Shown: in pieces, positions 1-7,855 of the stretch | How the letters are laid out: each line of letters begins with the position of its first letter | How positions within the stretch are numbered: the stretch's first letter is position 1 | NCBI RefSeq assembly: GCF_003946175.1 | Contig: NZ_RHOK01000002.1 | Span: 1-64,000 of the forward strand | Length of the DNA stretch: 64,000 nucleotides | Direction of reading: 5' to 3' | DNA from: Lacticaseibacillus suibinensis | Lineage (GTDB): Bacteria > Bacillota > Bacilli > Lactobacillales > Lactobacillaceae | Made by a program: the position numbers and the translations under genes | The notes under the pieces: model-generated | What the model saw: only the letters and a program-made list of their open reading frames with translations | What the model was told of the DNA's origin: nothing | The model's database searches: none

Positions 1-45
1 GAGTTGTTGGTAATGCTTGTGGGTGTTAGTCTGAGAGTGGGTCAT
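1..45 (-). CDS. IS30-family transposase, N-terminal 15 codons only
   Basis: This is the 5' end of a transposase gene running off the left edge. Only 15 residues are visible, too few for any catalytic motif. The assignment rests on similarity of HKHYQQL to the conserved start of LAB IS30 transposases and on the terminal-repeat-like sequence just upstream. IS30 enzymes are DDE transposases that recognise their ends with an N-terminal HTH region. Confidence 0.55.
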   Translation of the reverse strand, partial: MTHSQTNTHKHYQQL

Positions 46-143
46 GAAGATTCCTGCTTTCTTGTTTAGCTAGTACTAACAAGAATAGGTCTTCATGGCC
101 TTTTTGGTCTAGTCGTCAGGGTGTTGCACTTGAATTGTAAACT
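1..143 (-). mobile_element. IS30-family insertion sequence, left-edge fragment
   Basis: The first 45 bases, read on the minus strand, open a reading frame that starts MTHSQTNTHKHYQQL. This resembles the N-terminus of IS30-family transposases of lactobacilli, and an AGGA ribosome site lies 7 bases upstream. Outside it, at about 120-143, lies a segment (GTGTTGCACTTGAATTGTAA on the plus strand) that looks like an IS30-type terminal repeat. The rest of the element lies beyond the window. The outer boundary near 143 is my estimate from where the terminal-repeat-like sequence stops; no second repeat is visible to confirm it. Confidence 0.6.
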
Positions 144-146
144 GGG

Positions 147-192
147 GAGCCGTTCTTCTCATCAAATGAACTGATGAAAGAACGGCTCTTTT
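147..192 (+). terminator. Rho-independent terminator next to the IS end
   Basis: GAGCCGTTCTT (147-157) pairs with AAGAACGGCTC (178-188), with further TCATCA/TGATGA pairing inside, followed by TTTT. It sits directly beside the presumed IS30 end. It may have belonged to a gene now separated by the insertion. Confidence 0.65.
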
Positions 193-198
193 GCTACC

Positions 199-228
199 AA
201 AAAAGGATCGACCCGAGGGCCAATCCTT
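199..228 (-). terminator. Terminator of the AP2-domain gene
   Basis: On the minus strand AAGGAT ... ATCCTT (223-228 and 203-208) with an inner GGCCC/GGGTC stem is followed by six T. It lies 5 bases past the stop of the AP2 gene. Confidence 0.65.
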
Positions 229-232
229 CATG

Positions 233-721
233 TTAAGCTTCACTGCTAATCGCGGTGTCCTGCCGGCCTAAATATTGCCGTTCCGCAGCGCGGCGCAGGG
301 CAACGGCTTCGTCGAAGCTGTCGCAAGCTTTAAGCAACACATACTTACCATTGTGCCGAAGCCGAGCGAACCAGCGCTGATTGGCGGCATTGTAAGACAC
401 ACCGATCACGCCTGATTTATTTCGTTTGCTCCGGATCAATGAATTCAGTGGCACCCCATCATCACTCACCAAATCAGTGCCGTGAGCCTTTTGATGGGCG
501 GTAAACGCTGGGTTATTCGCCGCATAACGCCGGGAAACCTCTCGCCGCAAGCAACCACAGCTCTTCACTTGGTGATGGCGCAGGCGATACCCATCAACCA
601 CAACGATATTGCCGCAATCACAGCGGCACTGCCAAGAAGCATTCCCGTTCGCTGCGGTCCCTGCGCGATGTAAAACAAGTAAACGGCCGAACTTCTGGCC
701 AGTTAAATCCATGACACGCAT
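233..721 (-). CDS. Solitary AP2-domain DNA-binding protein with zinc-ribbon-like N-terminus
   Basis: This 162-residue protein begins with a block typical of phage-borne AP2/HNH proteins (MDLTGQKFGRLLVL at 4-17). A Cys-rich ribbon follows (CRCDCG near residue 32, SCGC near 54). A C-terminal AP2-like DNA-binding domain (about 100-150) carries SGVIGVSYNAANQRWFARL. In known homologues the AP2 domain is often joined to an HNH nuclease; no HNH His-Asn-His core is visible here, so it may act only in DNA binding. The start has a GGAGAGGGGGAG site upstream; MDLTGQ at 712 is an alternative start. It stands alone between an IS end and a membrane-protein gene, which fits an acquired gene. Confidence 0.75.
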   Translation of the reverse strand: MRVMDLTGQKFGRLLVLHRAGTAANGNASWQCRCDCGNIVVVDGYRLRHHQVKSCGCLRREVSRRYAANNPAFTAHQKAHGTDLVSDDGVPLNSLIRSKRNKSGVIGVSYNAANQRWFARLRHNGKYVLLKACDSFDEAVALRRAAERQYLGRQDTAISSEA

Positions 722-786
722 TGGTGTCTCCCCCTCTCCAGCTTACAAGTAAATTGTAGGCTAGAAAGCAGGGGGCCTTTCTCCGC

Positions 787-820
787 AGTTTTCGCTATCT
801 TGGCAAATTTTGCGAAAACT
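787..820. terminator. Inverted repeat after the TPM gene
   Basis: AGTTTTCGC (787-795) and GCGAAAACT (812-820) form a 9-bp stem right after the stop codon at 822. The T-run is poor on the minus strand and only four T on the plus strand, so it is a weak terminator candidate. Confidence 0.35.
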
Positions 821-821
821 T

Positions 822-2171
822 TTACCAGCTGCCGCCAAAACCACCGCCACCACTGGCCCCGCCGCCTCCGCCGCTGCCAAAGCCGCCAGCGCTGGTGGTG
901 TTAGCCGGGGCAAAAGACGTCACTGCCCAAGGTGCCACGCCAGCCATCGCGGTTTGCGCGGTGTCGGGATGGCGCTGATGGTTCAGAATGATTTGCCAAG
1001 TCGCAGCCAGCTGCTCATCAGTCAACTGAGCATCTGCCGGCTGCACATGCATGAAGAACTCCCACCACACACTACTAGCTTCGTCAGGCTTGACAGGCTG
1101 AGTTTGCAGCCACCGGGCGAATCGCTGTGTATAGGCGCCGGCGATTTGCACTTCCGACCGCACCACACCAGCCATGGATTCATTATCTGCCAGCAGGGTT
1201 TCATCGGTTACCACTGCGGTCAGGCTTGGCATTTGGGCCAGCTTCGCATCAGGCATTTTTGCTAATTGCGGGCTGTCCTTGCGATAGTAGAAATATGGCT
1301 GTGGGGCCTGATGCGGCAGTTTCACCAGCCAGGTCACATAATCGCGGCGAATGATTTTGGCGAAACTGTGCTCGAGTGCCCTTTGCTGATTGAACAGCTG
1401 CCAGCCGCCGCCAGGAACCCGATCAGGATTCAACGTGATGCCAGCGGTTGCCAACAGACGCAAGATTGGAAACTGGTCCGGTTGCGTGCTCAAAATCAGC
1501 GCCAGGCGATTACGCAAACTGAAGAAGCGTACCGTCAGCCCGAGCGCAACCGCCAGCATGGCCAGGACCAGCCCCACAATCACGCGATCACGCCGTCTTT
1601 CGGCTGCGCGCCGGGCGGTAATTTGGGCTGGGGTCGAAATCGCACTGGCATGCGCCTGCACGCGCTTGGCGGTATTATTGACAATCGCGGCAATCGCCTG
1701 ATCAAACTGCTTGGCTCGGAGCATGGTTTTGACTTTGCCGGTCACGATGTCAGCACCAGCGCCATCTGGGACCACCGGCTCTAGCCCATAGCCGACCTCT
1801 AACCAGTAGTGTTTTTCCTTCGGTTCAATCGTCAGGAGCAAGCCGTTATCCCAGCCTTTTTGACCAAAGCCATAGTGTTTAAATTGCTCATTGGCATAGT
1901 CTTGCAGTTCATCTTCATCTTTGCCACTGGTGACCATGACCGCGATTTGCGGATGCCCTGGCAGTTTGGCGAAGGTCTTGGCATTAGCCCGATAAAGCGC
2001 CTGCTGCGTCTTGGCTTTAATCACCCCTTGCGGATCTTGGTACCAGCGCTGGGCTTCGGTCACCTGCGCCGGCGTCAACGTGGCAGCCTGCACGTGCTGG
2101 CCCCCGCGCCACAAACCAATCATCAGGCCCACCAGCAGCAACACCCAGCCACTGAATTGCTTTTTCGTCAT
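822..2171 (-). CDS. TPM-domain membrane protein with glycine-rich tail
   Basis: This 449-residue protein has an N-terminal signal/anchor helix (about 8-28). An exported TPM domain follows (about 50-170; IAVMVTSGKDEDELQDYANEQ and DNGLLLTIEPKEKHYWLEVG are typical). It then has a basic stretch and a second transmembrane helix near residue 200, a cytoplasmic region, and a tail of Gly/Ser repeats ending FGGSW. The glycine-rich end is characteristic of the YgcG type of this family, whose biochemical role is not settled (acid phosphatase and photosystem-repair roles are known for distant relatives). I chose ATG 2171 because GGAGG lies 6 bases upstream; ATG 2177 overlaps that site. Confidence 0.75.
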   Translation of the reverse strand: MTKKQFSGWVLLLVGLMIGLWRGGQHVQAATLTPAQVTEAQRWYQDPQGVIKAKTQQALYRANAKTFAKLPGHPQIAVMVTSGKDEDELQDYANEQFKHYGFGQKGWDNGLLLTIEPKEKHYWLEVGYGLEPVVPDGAGADIVTGKVKTMLRAKQFDQAIAAIVNNTAKRVQAHASAISTPAQITARRAAERRRDRVIVGLVLAMLAVALGLTVRFFSLRNRLALILSTQPDQFPILRLLATAGITLNPDRVPGGGWQLFNQQRALEHSFAKIIRRDYVTWLVKLPHQAPQPYFYYRKDSPQLAKMPDAKLAQMPSLTAVVTDETLLADNESMAGVVRSEVQIAGAYTQRFARWLQTQPVKPDEASSVWWEFFMHVQPADAQLTDEQLAATWQIILNHQRHPDTAQTAMAGVAPWAVTSFAPANTTSAGGFGSGGGGGASGGGGFGGSW

Positions 2172-2273
2172 ACCCATCCTCCATTGCGTGAAGCGTTTTC
2201 GGTACTTTCAGTGTACGCGCAAAGAACGCTGGCGACCACCAACTAAGGGCCGATATTTGCGCTTGTTGGCAGC

Positions 2274-2307
2274 AAAAAGGCCCACCGCGAAAACGCGATG
2301 AGCCTTT
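2274..2307 (-). terminator. nagA terminator
   Basis: On the minus strand AAAGGC...CGCG-TTTT-CGCG...GCCTTTTT forms a stem-loop with a T-run 20 bases past the nagA stop. Confidence 0.85.
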
Positions 2308-2326
2308 AAGACTGAAAGCTTAGTGA

Positions 2327-3487
2327 TTAAGCCTGGTAACGGGAAACCCCATCCAAGTAGGTTTCAGCCAAGCTCATGTCCTTGTTCAGAACCAAGTAGT
2401 CGGCGTCACGGCCAGGCAGGATGCTGCCGCACTTGTCGTCGATTTTGCATGAGCGAGCAGGTACCAAGGCGCCCATCTTGATGGCGTCTTCTGGGACAAC
2501 ATCGTTCCAGTCAACCACGTTCTTGATGGCATCCTTCAGCTGCAAAATGGAGCCGGCGAGACTGTGCGCACCGTCCTTCAGCTTAGCCATGCCGTCTGCG
2601 ACGATAACTGGGAATTCACCCAGCATGTATTCGCCGTCTGGCATCATGCCGGCCTGCATGCAGTCGGTGATGAGGGCGATGTGTTCTGGCGTCTTGTCTT
2701 TGATCAAGGCCCCAACGACTTCTGGGCGGACATGGTGGCCGTCGCAGATCAGTTCGTCGTCAACGATTTGCATGTACATCGCCGCGCCAACCATCCCTGG
2801 TGCGCGGTGGTTCAAACCGGACATGCCGTTAAAGGTGTGGCAAAAGACGGTTGCACCGGCTTCAACACAGGCCTTAGCTTGTTCAAAGGTTGCGCTGGAG
2901 TGACCCAAAGCAACCACTTTGCCGTCTTGGCTCATGTGCTTGGTGAATTCAACGGCACCTTCACGCTCTGGGGCCAAAGCCATCTTTTGGAGCAGACCCT
3001 TAGCGCTGGCTTGCCATTCGTCGTATTCCTTGATCGAAGGATCACGGAAGTACTTAGGATTTTGTGCGCCTTTGTGTTCTTCGGTGAAGAATGGGCCTTC
3101 GAAGTAAATGCCTTGGATCTTGGCACCTTTTTCTTCGCCAGCATGGTCACCGATGGTCTTGCAGACGTCGTTCAACTGTTCGAACGGACCAGTCAGCGTG
3201 GTTGGTAACCAGGAAGTAACCCCAGCCTTCAGCAGGCCCTCAGACATCTCGTTGATACCTTCCCAGTCGTTGTCCATGACGTCATGGCCCAACATGCCGT
3301 GAATATGCGTATCAACCAAGCCAGGGGCAATCCATTGATCCCCGTAGTCCTTGATTTCGCCGGCTGGCTTTTCGCCATAGGCAGGAATGAAATCGCCGAA
3401 CTTACCATCGTCGGTGACTTCAAGCCACCCACCATTTTCGGTCGTGTTCTTTAAGAAAAACTTCGCAGCGTGAATGTAGTAGCTCAT
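2327..3487 (-). CDS. nagA: N-acetylglucosamine/galactosamine-6-phosphate deacetylase
   Basis: This enzyme removes the acetyl group from N-acetylhexosamine 6-phosphate in the cytoplasm, yielding acetate and amino-sugar 6-phosphate. The 386 residues show the amidohydrolase features of NagA: VDTHIHG (His61, His63), the metal Glu130 in FEGPFF, His196 in LGHSSA, His217 in FCHTFNG and catalytic Asp275 in ITDC. AAGGAG lies 9 bases before ATG 3487. It is the last gene of the amino-sugar cluster but is separated from the PTS genes by a terminator and a repeat element, so it probably has its own promoter. With AgaS beside it, GalNAc-6-P is as likely a substrate as GlcNAc-6-P (inference; GnbF of L. casei is the parallel). 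Confidence 0.92.
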   Translation of the reverse strand: MSYYIHAAKFFLKNTTENGGWLEVTDDGKFGDFIPAYGEKPAGEIKDYGDQWIAPGLVDTHIHGMLGHDVMDNDWEGINEMSEGLLKAGVTSWLPTTLTGPFEQLNDVCKTIGDHAGEEKGAKIQGIYFEGPFFTEEHKGAQNPKYFRDPSIKEYDEWQASAKGLLQKMALAPEREGAVEFTKHMSQDGKVVALGHSSATFEQAKACVEAGATVFCHTFNGMSGLNHRAPGMVGAAMYMQIVDDELICDGHHVRPEVVGALIKDKTPEHIALITDCMQAGMMPDGEYMLGEFPVIVADGMAKLKDGAHSLAGSILQLKDAIKNVVDWNDVVPEDAIKMGALVPARSCKIDDKCGSILPGRDADYLVLNKDMSLAETYLDGVSRYQA

Positions 3488-3510
3488 TGCACAATCTCCT
3501 TAAGTTTATT

Positions 3511-3537
3511 TGTAATGCGTTTCCATACAACAGTGTA
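3511..3537 (-). promoter_or_regulatory. nagA promoter with cre-like element
   Basis: On the minus strand a -10-like TACACT (3532-3537) is followed by TGGAAACGCATTACA (3511-3525). This matches a CcpA cre site only if one extra base is allowed. The -35 (TAGACC, 18 bases upstream) is weak. Confidence 0.4.
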
Positions 3538-3631
3538 GCACGGATTTGGGTTAGTGGTCTAGTCCAAACACCCAATTCCCAGAATTCATCGGGCCGGGTG
3601 CTACCTGGTGAGAGGTCAGGCTTGACGAGGT

Positions 3632-3800
3632 GCTGAATTGGCCATCGTGCTAAGACCGCTGCGCTTCGCAGCCTGTTAGTTGCGCTCAGCTCACCAACGC
3701 CGGAGCGAGTAGCTACGTTTGGCGGTCCGAAGCCAAAGTACGGCTTCAAACCGCCAAGCTAGGCTATTCGTCCGGCTAAGTGCGGTGAGCTTCGCAGCCT
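3632..3800 (-). repeat. Nested stem-loop repeat R1, full copy plus half copy
   Basis: The full copy spans 3679-3800 read on the minus strand, and a 5' half copy occupies about 3632-3674. Constant blocks: GGCTGCGAAG at the start, CTTAGC, AGCCTAGC before and GTAGCT after the apical stem, and GCGCAAC at the end. Its outer stem is AGCTCACC/GGTGAGCT (3784-3791 with 3688-3695), the middle stem GCCGGA/TCCGGC, and the apical stem TTGGCGGT..GAAGCC with its complement. The 355-base gap between nagA and the PTS genes is filled by this repeat, the nagA promoter and a terminator. Confidence 0.8.
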
Positions 3801-3802
3801 GT

Positions 3803-3835
3803 AAAAAAAGGGCCAGGGATCGCTCCTTGGCCCTC
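3803..3835 (-). terminator. Terminator of the amino-sugar PTS operon
   Basis: On the minus strand AGGGCCAaGGA-GCGA-TCCcTGGCCCT is followed by seven T. It lies 9 bases after the EIIA stop and separates the PTS genes from nagA. Confidence 0.9.
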
Positions 3836-3843
3836 AGTGGTTA

Positions 3844-4224
3844 TTAGCTCAGCATTTCGTTGACATGGACAACGCCGGCTTTGGCGTCGTCGACGATGTT
3901 TGGTTCGCCACCAACCATCTCAGCGTTGATAAAGCTGATGATCATTGGCAGGTTCATCCCGGTGAAGAGGTCGAAATGACCTTCGCCTTCCATGAGGATA
4001 CGCGCTACCACATTGGCCGGCGTGCCGCCCATTAAATCAGCGAATACGGTGAAATCTCCGAGACCTTCGACCGTCTTGTCAAATTTTGCCTTGAAGTCTT
4101 CAGGGCCTTCACTTGGCAAAAGTTCGACCGTGTGAATGTTTTCCTGAGGACCCATAATCATTTCAGCACTCTTCTTCAGTTCCGTGCAGAACTGACCGTG
4201 ACTTACCAATACCAATTCACTCAT
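3844..4224 (-). CDS. PTS EIIA, mannose/sorbose family
   Basis: This cytoplasmic phosphocarrier passes phosphate from HPr to the cognate EIIB. The 126-residue single-domain protein has the family start MSELVLVSHGQF with phospho-acceptor His9 and the conserved FADLMGGTPANV loop. It is the last gene of IIB-IIC-IID-IIA; the EIIA is a separate polypeptide, as in the L. casei gnb and E. coli aga systems, rather than an IIAB fusion as in ManL. The gap to EIID is 26 bases. Confidence 0.9.
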   Translation of the reverse strand: MSELVLVSHGQFCTELKKSAEMIMGPQENIHTVELLPSEGPEDFKAKFDKTVEGLGDFTVFADLMGGTPANVVARILMEGEGHFDLFTGMNLPMIISFINAEMVGGEPNIVDDAKAGVVHVNEMLS

Positions 4225-4250
4225 AATAACCGTCCTTTTCTATTCTGAAA

Positions 4251-5057
4251 TTATGCCTTCGCGATGATACCAAGGGCACCCAGAGCAATGGCCAAAATCA
4301 AAACGATGAAGATCGCCTTGGTGGAGGTCATGCCCTTCTTACCCAGCATCCAGTAAACGAAGCCGCAGATCAAGGCTGGCAAAATGCGAGGCAAGATCAT
4401 GTCCAGGTTGTTCTGGATGTTCAAAGGCACGGTCCCAACAACTGGGGCCCAAGCAAACTTGACGTTGATCATGGTTGCGACCAAGGCGCCGACCATGAAC
4501 ACACCCATCAAGGAAGCGGCATCGGTCAACGCATTCAGCGTGTGCTGCATGGTTGTAACCAGGTTAACCCCTTCTTTGTAGGCAATCTTCAGTTGAACCC
4601 AACGGAAGACGTCAACGACGATTTGAGCCGCAATCCAGATGAAAATCCCGATTGGGTTGCCCTGCTTCGCCATGGAAGCAGCAATCGCACCAAAGATAGC
4701 AGGAATCAAGGCAGCGAAGATGGAGTCACCAATCGCAGCGAAGGAACCCATCAAGCCGGCTTTCATCCCGGCAACAGTTTCCTTACCCTTGATGCCTTGT
4801 TCTTCTTCGACCGCCAGATCAATACCAGTGATAATGGTGTTGAAGAAGTTTGACGTGTTGAAGAACTGGGTGTGCGTCTCCATCATTTCTTTCAATTCAG
4901 GAGTGCCATCCCCGTAAATCTTACGCAGTTGTGGCAGGATGTGATACAGATAACCAGAAGCCTGCATACGTTCGTAGTTCCAGCCAAGTTGGAAACCGAA
5001 CAGTGAGCGTTCGTTGATCTGCTTGAAGTCTTTATCGTTCAACTTATAGTTCGTCAT
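4251..5057 (-). CDS. PTS EIID, mannose/sorbose family
   Basis: This membrane subunit forms the sugar channel with EIIC. The 268 residues begin MTNYKLNDKDFKQINERSLF and contain LGWNYERMQASGYLYHILPQL, typical of EIID, then the GNPIGIF region and several C-terminal hydrophobic segments. I set the start at ATG 5057 because the start of family members aligns there. The longer upstream frame would merely read through the EIIC coding sequence. The start overlaps the EIIC stop by 14 bases, which suggests translational coupling. Confidence 0.9.
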   Translation of the reverse strand: MTNYKLNDKDFKQINERSLFGFQLGWNYERMQASGYLYHILPQLRKIYGDGTPELKEMMETHTQFFNTSNFFNTIITGIDLAVEEEQGIKGKETVAGMKAGLMGSFAAIGDSIFAALIPAIFGAIAASMAKQGNPIGIFIWIAAQIVVDVFRWVQLKIAYKEGVNLVTTMQHTLNALTDAASLMGVFMVGALVATMINVKFAWAPVVGTVPLNIQNNLDMILPRILPALICGFVYWMLGKKGMTSTKAIFIVLILAIALGALGIIAKA

Positions 5058-5946
5058 CAGTGATTTCCCCCTCGTCTGAAGAATCAGCCTGCTTCGTGGA
5101 TGCAGCGGCAGCTGGTGCCGGCTGAGAAGTACTGTTGTTGTAAGCAATGATCGCCAGCGCCAAACCAATCAGCGCGATAGCCAACATGGACAAGCCGTTG
5201 AAGCTGCCAAGGCCGGCAGCAACTTTAGGCGCAGCAGCCAGCGCAGTCCCGATGTTCTGAATGGAGCCGAACAGCGTGGTCAGCAAACTGGTAATGGTGA
5301 AGCCAAGCAGCAGGTATGCGATGTGCTTGCGAACCGGCAGATACCGGAGCAAGATAGCGAACCCAACGGCTGGCAATACGGCACCAGCAACTGTCAGGCC
5401 ATCGCCCAACCACTTGAATGGGCCGTTAATCCAAGCCACAATCTGGTTAACCACACCGCCGCCAAGGGCCAAGCCCAAGCCAACAGGAATCATCCGAGAC
5501 AAAGCCCATGGCAGTGCCCCAGCAATGAAGTAGCGTTCGATACCTTTGTAGTTGAATTTCTCAACTTGCGCATCGATCCGGTGTGCGAAGAACGTGTTGG
5601 AGAAACGTGCCAGGATATCGGTGTAAATCATCAGCGCAGCAACTGGAACACCCAGCGCGGTGATGGCTTGTTCAGGATCCATCCCGGTACCAACAGAGAA
5701 CGCAACGGCCAGCAGGGTACCGGAGTTAGCATCAATCTTAGATGCACCACCAAAGGTCCCAACACCCAGAACGGTCAGCTGCATCGCAGCCCCGATCGTC
5801 AGGCCTGTCTTCATATCGCCCATGACCAAACCAGCAAAGAAGCCGGCGAACACAGGTGCACTCATTGAGGAATAAATCTGGAGTTCATCCAGGATTTGAT
5901 ACCCAGCATAGAGTGTCAAGAGAATAATTTGCCACCATGCAATCAT
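5044..5946 (-). CDS. PTS EIIC, mannose/sorbose family
   Basis: This 300-residue multi-spanning membrane subunit binds the sugar. Family features: the N-terminal amphipathic/hydrophobic start, FAGFFAGLVMGDMKTGLTIGAAMQL and the GVGTFGGASKIDANSGTLLAVAFSVGTG region split over residues 30-95. The C-terminus ends in an acidic cytoplasmic tail (DSSDEGEITDDEL). It sits 12 bases after EIIB. Confidence 0.9.
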   Translation of the reverse strand: MIAWWQIILLTLYAGYQILDELQIYSSMSAPVFAGFFAGLVMGDMKTGLTIGAAMQLTVLGVGTFGGASKIDANSGTLLAVAFSVGTGMDPEQAITALGVPVAALMIYTDILARFSNTFFAHRIDAQVEKFNYKGIERYFIAGALPWALSRMIPVGLGLALGGGVVNQIVAWINGPFKWLGDGLTVAGAVLPAVGFAILLRYLPVRKHIAYLLLGFTITSLLTTLFGSIQNIGTALAAAPKVAAGLGSFNGLSMLAIALIGLALAIIAYNNSTSQPAPAAAASTKQADSSDEGEITDDEL

Positions 5947-5958
5947 TTTTCTTCCTCC

Positions 5959-6447
5959 TTACCCTTCAACCTTAGCAAGCATCGGCAAAAAGTCGTGTGA
6001 GTCATCAGCTGGGACCATTTGGGCCGTCAGCTTAACTCCGGCTTTGTCCAGTTCGTGGAAGGCATCGATGTCTTCTTGAACCACGTTGATGGACTTGGAA
6101 ACAGACTTGGTTTCGTTCGTCTGTGACATGTTCCCAACGTTGAGTTCCTTGATCGGGACCCCTTTTTGAACCAGCTTCAGGAATGTTGCTGGACGCTTTG
6201 CGACCACGAAGACGCGCTGTGAATCGTACTTACCAGCGTTGATGTGATCAGCCGCAGTGTCAGCATCCAAAACTGAAAGCCGAACGCTCATTGGAGCAGC
6301 CATCCGCAGGCCACTCTTTTGGATCTTGTCCTTGGAAGCTTCATCATCGACCACGATGATGCGGCTTGCTTGGAGCTTGGTTGTCCACAGGTTCGCAACT
6401 TGACCGTGTACCAAACGGCCGTCAATGCGAGATGCAATAATTGCCAT
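5959..6447 (-). CDS. PTS EIIB, mannose/sorbose family
   Basis: This cytoplasmic subunit is phosphorylated by EIIA and phosphorylates the incoming sugar. The 162 residues carry RIDGRLVHGQV with phospho-His14, the hallmark of this family. GGGGG lies 8 bases upstream of ATG 6447. Upstream (6499-6511) is TTGGT-ACA-ACCAA, a relative of the operators at the GntR promoter, so the PTS block may also be controlled locally. Order and neighbours (GntR, AgaS, IIBCDA, NagA) match the L. casei gnb operon for GalNAc, lacto-N-biose and galacto-N-biose, so these are the likely substrates (inference). Confidence 0.9.
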   Translation of the reverse strand: MAIIASRIDGRLVHGQVANLWTTKLQASRIIVVDDEASKDKIQKSGLRMAAPMSVRLSVLDADTAADHINAGKYDSQRVFVVAKRPATFLKLVQKGVPIKELNVGNMSQTNETKSVSKSINVVQEDIDAFHELDKAGVKLTAQMVPADDSHDFLPMLAKVEG

Positions 6448-6498
6448 ACTTCATACCCCCTAAAATAAAGTGATAAAACTAACCAGTAAATAATGGCT

Positions 6499-6511
6499 TT
6501 GGTACAACCAA
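6499..6511. promoter_or_regulatory. Putative GntR operator upstream of EIIB
   Basis: TTGGT-ACA-ACCAA is a perfect 5-bp palindrome with a 3-base centre. It shares half-sites with the two TTGGTACCAA sites near the GntR gene. Confidence 0.45.
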
Positions 6512-6534
6512 TGATGCAACCGGGCATCACTCCA

Positions 6535-6615
6535 GGCTACTGACTAGCCTAGCCTCACGCGCTGAAGTTTCAGGGCGTCAGGCTAAGCCAGACAGCAACT
6601 TGGCTGCTCGGCTTA
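6535..6615. repeat. Partial repeat R2 and adjoining hairpin
   Basis: GCCTAGC followed by a stem AGCCT-c-ACGC-g-CTG / CAG-g-GCGT-c-AGGCT (551-584 within 6 kb) looks like the apical part of the window-wide repeat family without its outer arms. A second stem, CTAAGCC/GGCTTAG (6583-6589 and 6609-6615), overlaps it and could end agaS-to-PTS transcription partially. No T-run is present. Confidence 0.5.
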
Positions 6616-6624
6616 GTGCTAGGT

Positions 6625-7803
6625 TTAACCTTTGTAGTCGTGCAGGATAACCCCTTTGACCACGCGGTTAACGGTGCCAGATGGTGATGGTGTATCAGGT
6701 GTGTTGTTGACTTTGATGGAAGCCAGCAGCGCCAATGTCTGCGCAAACATCACGTCAGGCAGGGCCTGGTAGGCTTCTGGTAAATCTTTAACGCCAGTTT
6801 CAAAGGCAAAGTTTTCGCCGGAGAAGTTGGTTTGGTCTTGCGTGGTGCCAATGGCCACGATGCGCTTAGCAATCTTGTCGCCGTTGATTTCTTCCATGAC
6901 ATCCACGTCGTACTGACGAGTGTAAGCATTGTTGCTCAGGAAGTCGAAGACCAGGGTCTTGCTGTTAACAAAGGACTTAGGACCGTGACGGAAGCCCATG
7001 GAAGTGTCGAAAATCGTCGCCAACTTGCCGGCGGTCAATTCCAGCACTTTGAGCTGAGCTTCACGGGTCAAGCCACCCAGGCTACCGGAGCCCAGGTAAG
7101 TGATACGATCGAAGTCTTCATCCACCAGGTTTTGGATTTCGGCTTCGCGCTTGATCACTTCATGACCCATGTTCACTGCGGCTTGCACGTAGCTCGCTTT
7201 GTCAGCTTCAGCGGCCTGGTCGAAAACGAGCAGCGCGGTCAAAGCCATGCAGGAGAAACTCCCAGTCATGGCAAAGCCCTTGTCGTTGGCGCCGGCTGGC
7301 TGCATCAGCAGCAGGTTGTTGGCGTCACCTTCAACCTTAGCGGCCAAGTGACCTTCTGGGGCACAGGTGATGGTGATCTGGTGCAAGTTGTGAACCAGCT
7401 GTTCAGCCAGCTCAACGGTTTTAACGGATTCTGGTGAGTTCCCACTCCGGGAGAAGGAAACCAAAATCGTTGGGGTGTCTGCTTCAAGGAAATCATAAGG
7501 TGCTGACACGATATCCGTGGTCGCGATGGATTCGAAGCGGAAGTGGCTCCGATCACCGTGACGGTTCAGATATGGGGTCACCGTGTCGCCAGTGTAAGCG
7601 CTGGTGCCGGCGCCAGTGAAAATGACCCGGACCACTTGACCGTTGGCTTCAGCAACGACCTTAGCTAAAAAGTCCGTGATTTCAGCCTTTTTACCTTGGT
7701 AATTGCTCAAAGCTTCTTGCCATAATTCTGGCTGCTGCTTAATTTCGTGCGTTGTGATTTGCGCACCCATCTTGGTCAGTTCATCTACTGATTTCTCGTA
7801 CAA
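6625..7803 (-). CDS. agaS: AgaS-type galactosamine-6-phosphate deaminase/isomerase (SIS domain)
   Basis: This 392-residue cytoplasmic enzyme has two sugar-isomerase (SIS) domains, the first with VIFTGAGTSAYTGDT and LVSFSRSGNSPESVKTVELA, the second with YLGSGSLGGLTREAQLKVLELT and FRHGPKSFV. Length and motifs match AgaS, which converts galactosamine 6-phosphate to tagatose 6-phosphate plus ammonia; the L. casei counterpart is GnbE. Start is TTG 7803 (AGGAGG 7 bases upstream), giving MYEKS. Its 52-base spacing to GntR suggests co-transcription with it. Confidence 0.85.
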   Translation of the reverse strand: MYEKSVDELTKMGAQITTHEIKQQPELWQEALSNYQGKKAEITDFLAKVVAEANGQVVRVIFTGAGTSAYTGDTVTPYLNRHGDRSHFRFESIATTDIVSAPYDFLEADTPTILVSFSRSGNSPESVKTVELAEQLVHNLHQITITCAPEGHLAAKVEGDANNLLLMQPAGANDKGFAMTGSFSCMALTALLVFDQAAEADKASYVQAAVNMGHEVIKREAEIQNLVDEDFDRITYLGSGSLGGLTREAQLKVLELTAGKLATIFDTSMGFRHGPKSFVNSKTLVFDFLSNNAYTRQYDVDVMEEINGDKIAKRIVAIGTTQDQTNFSGENFAFETGVKDLPEAYQALPDVMFAQTLALLASIKVNNTPDTPSPSGTVNRVVKGVILHDYKG

Positions 7804-7855
7804 AACTATTCCTCCTCAAGCTTGTTCACTATGTTGCGACCGACTGGCGAACCAA

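Noticed and set aside
3420-3749. 109-codon minus-strand frame upstream of nagA
   Set aside because: It runs through repeat R1 and the nagA promoter, has no ribosome site and is composed of repeat sequence.
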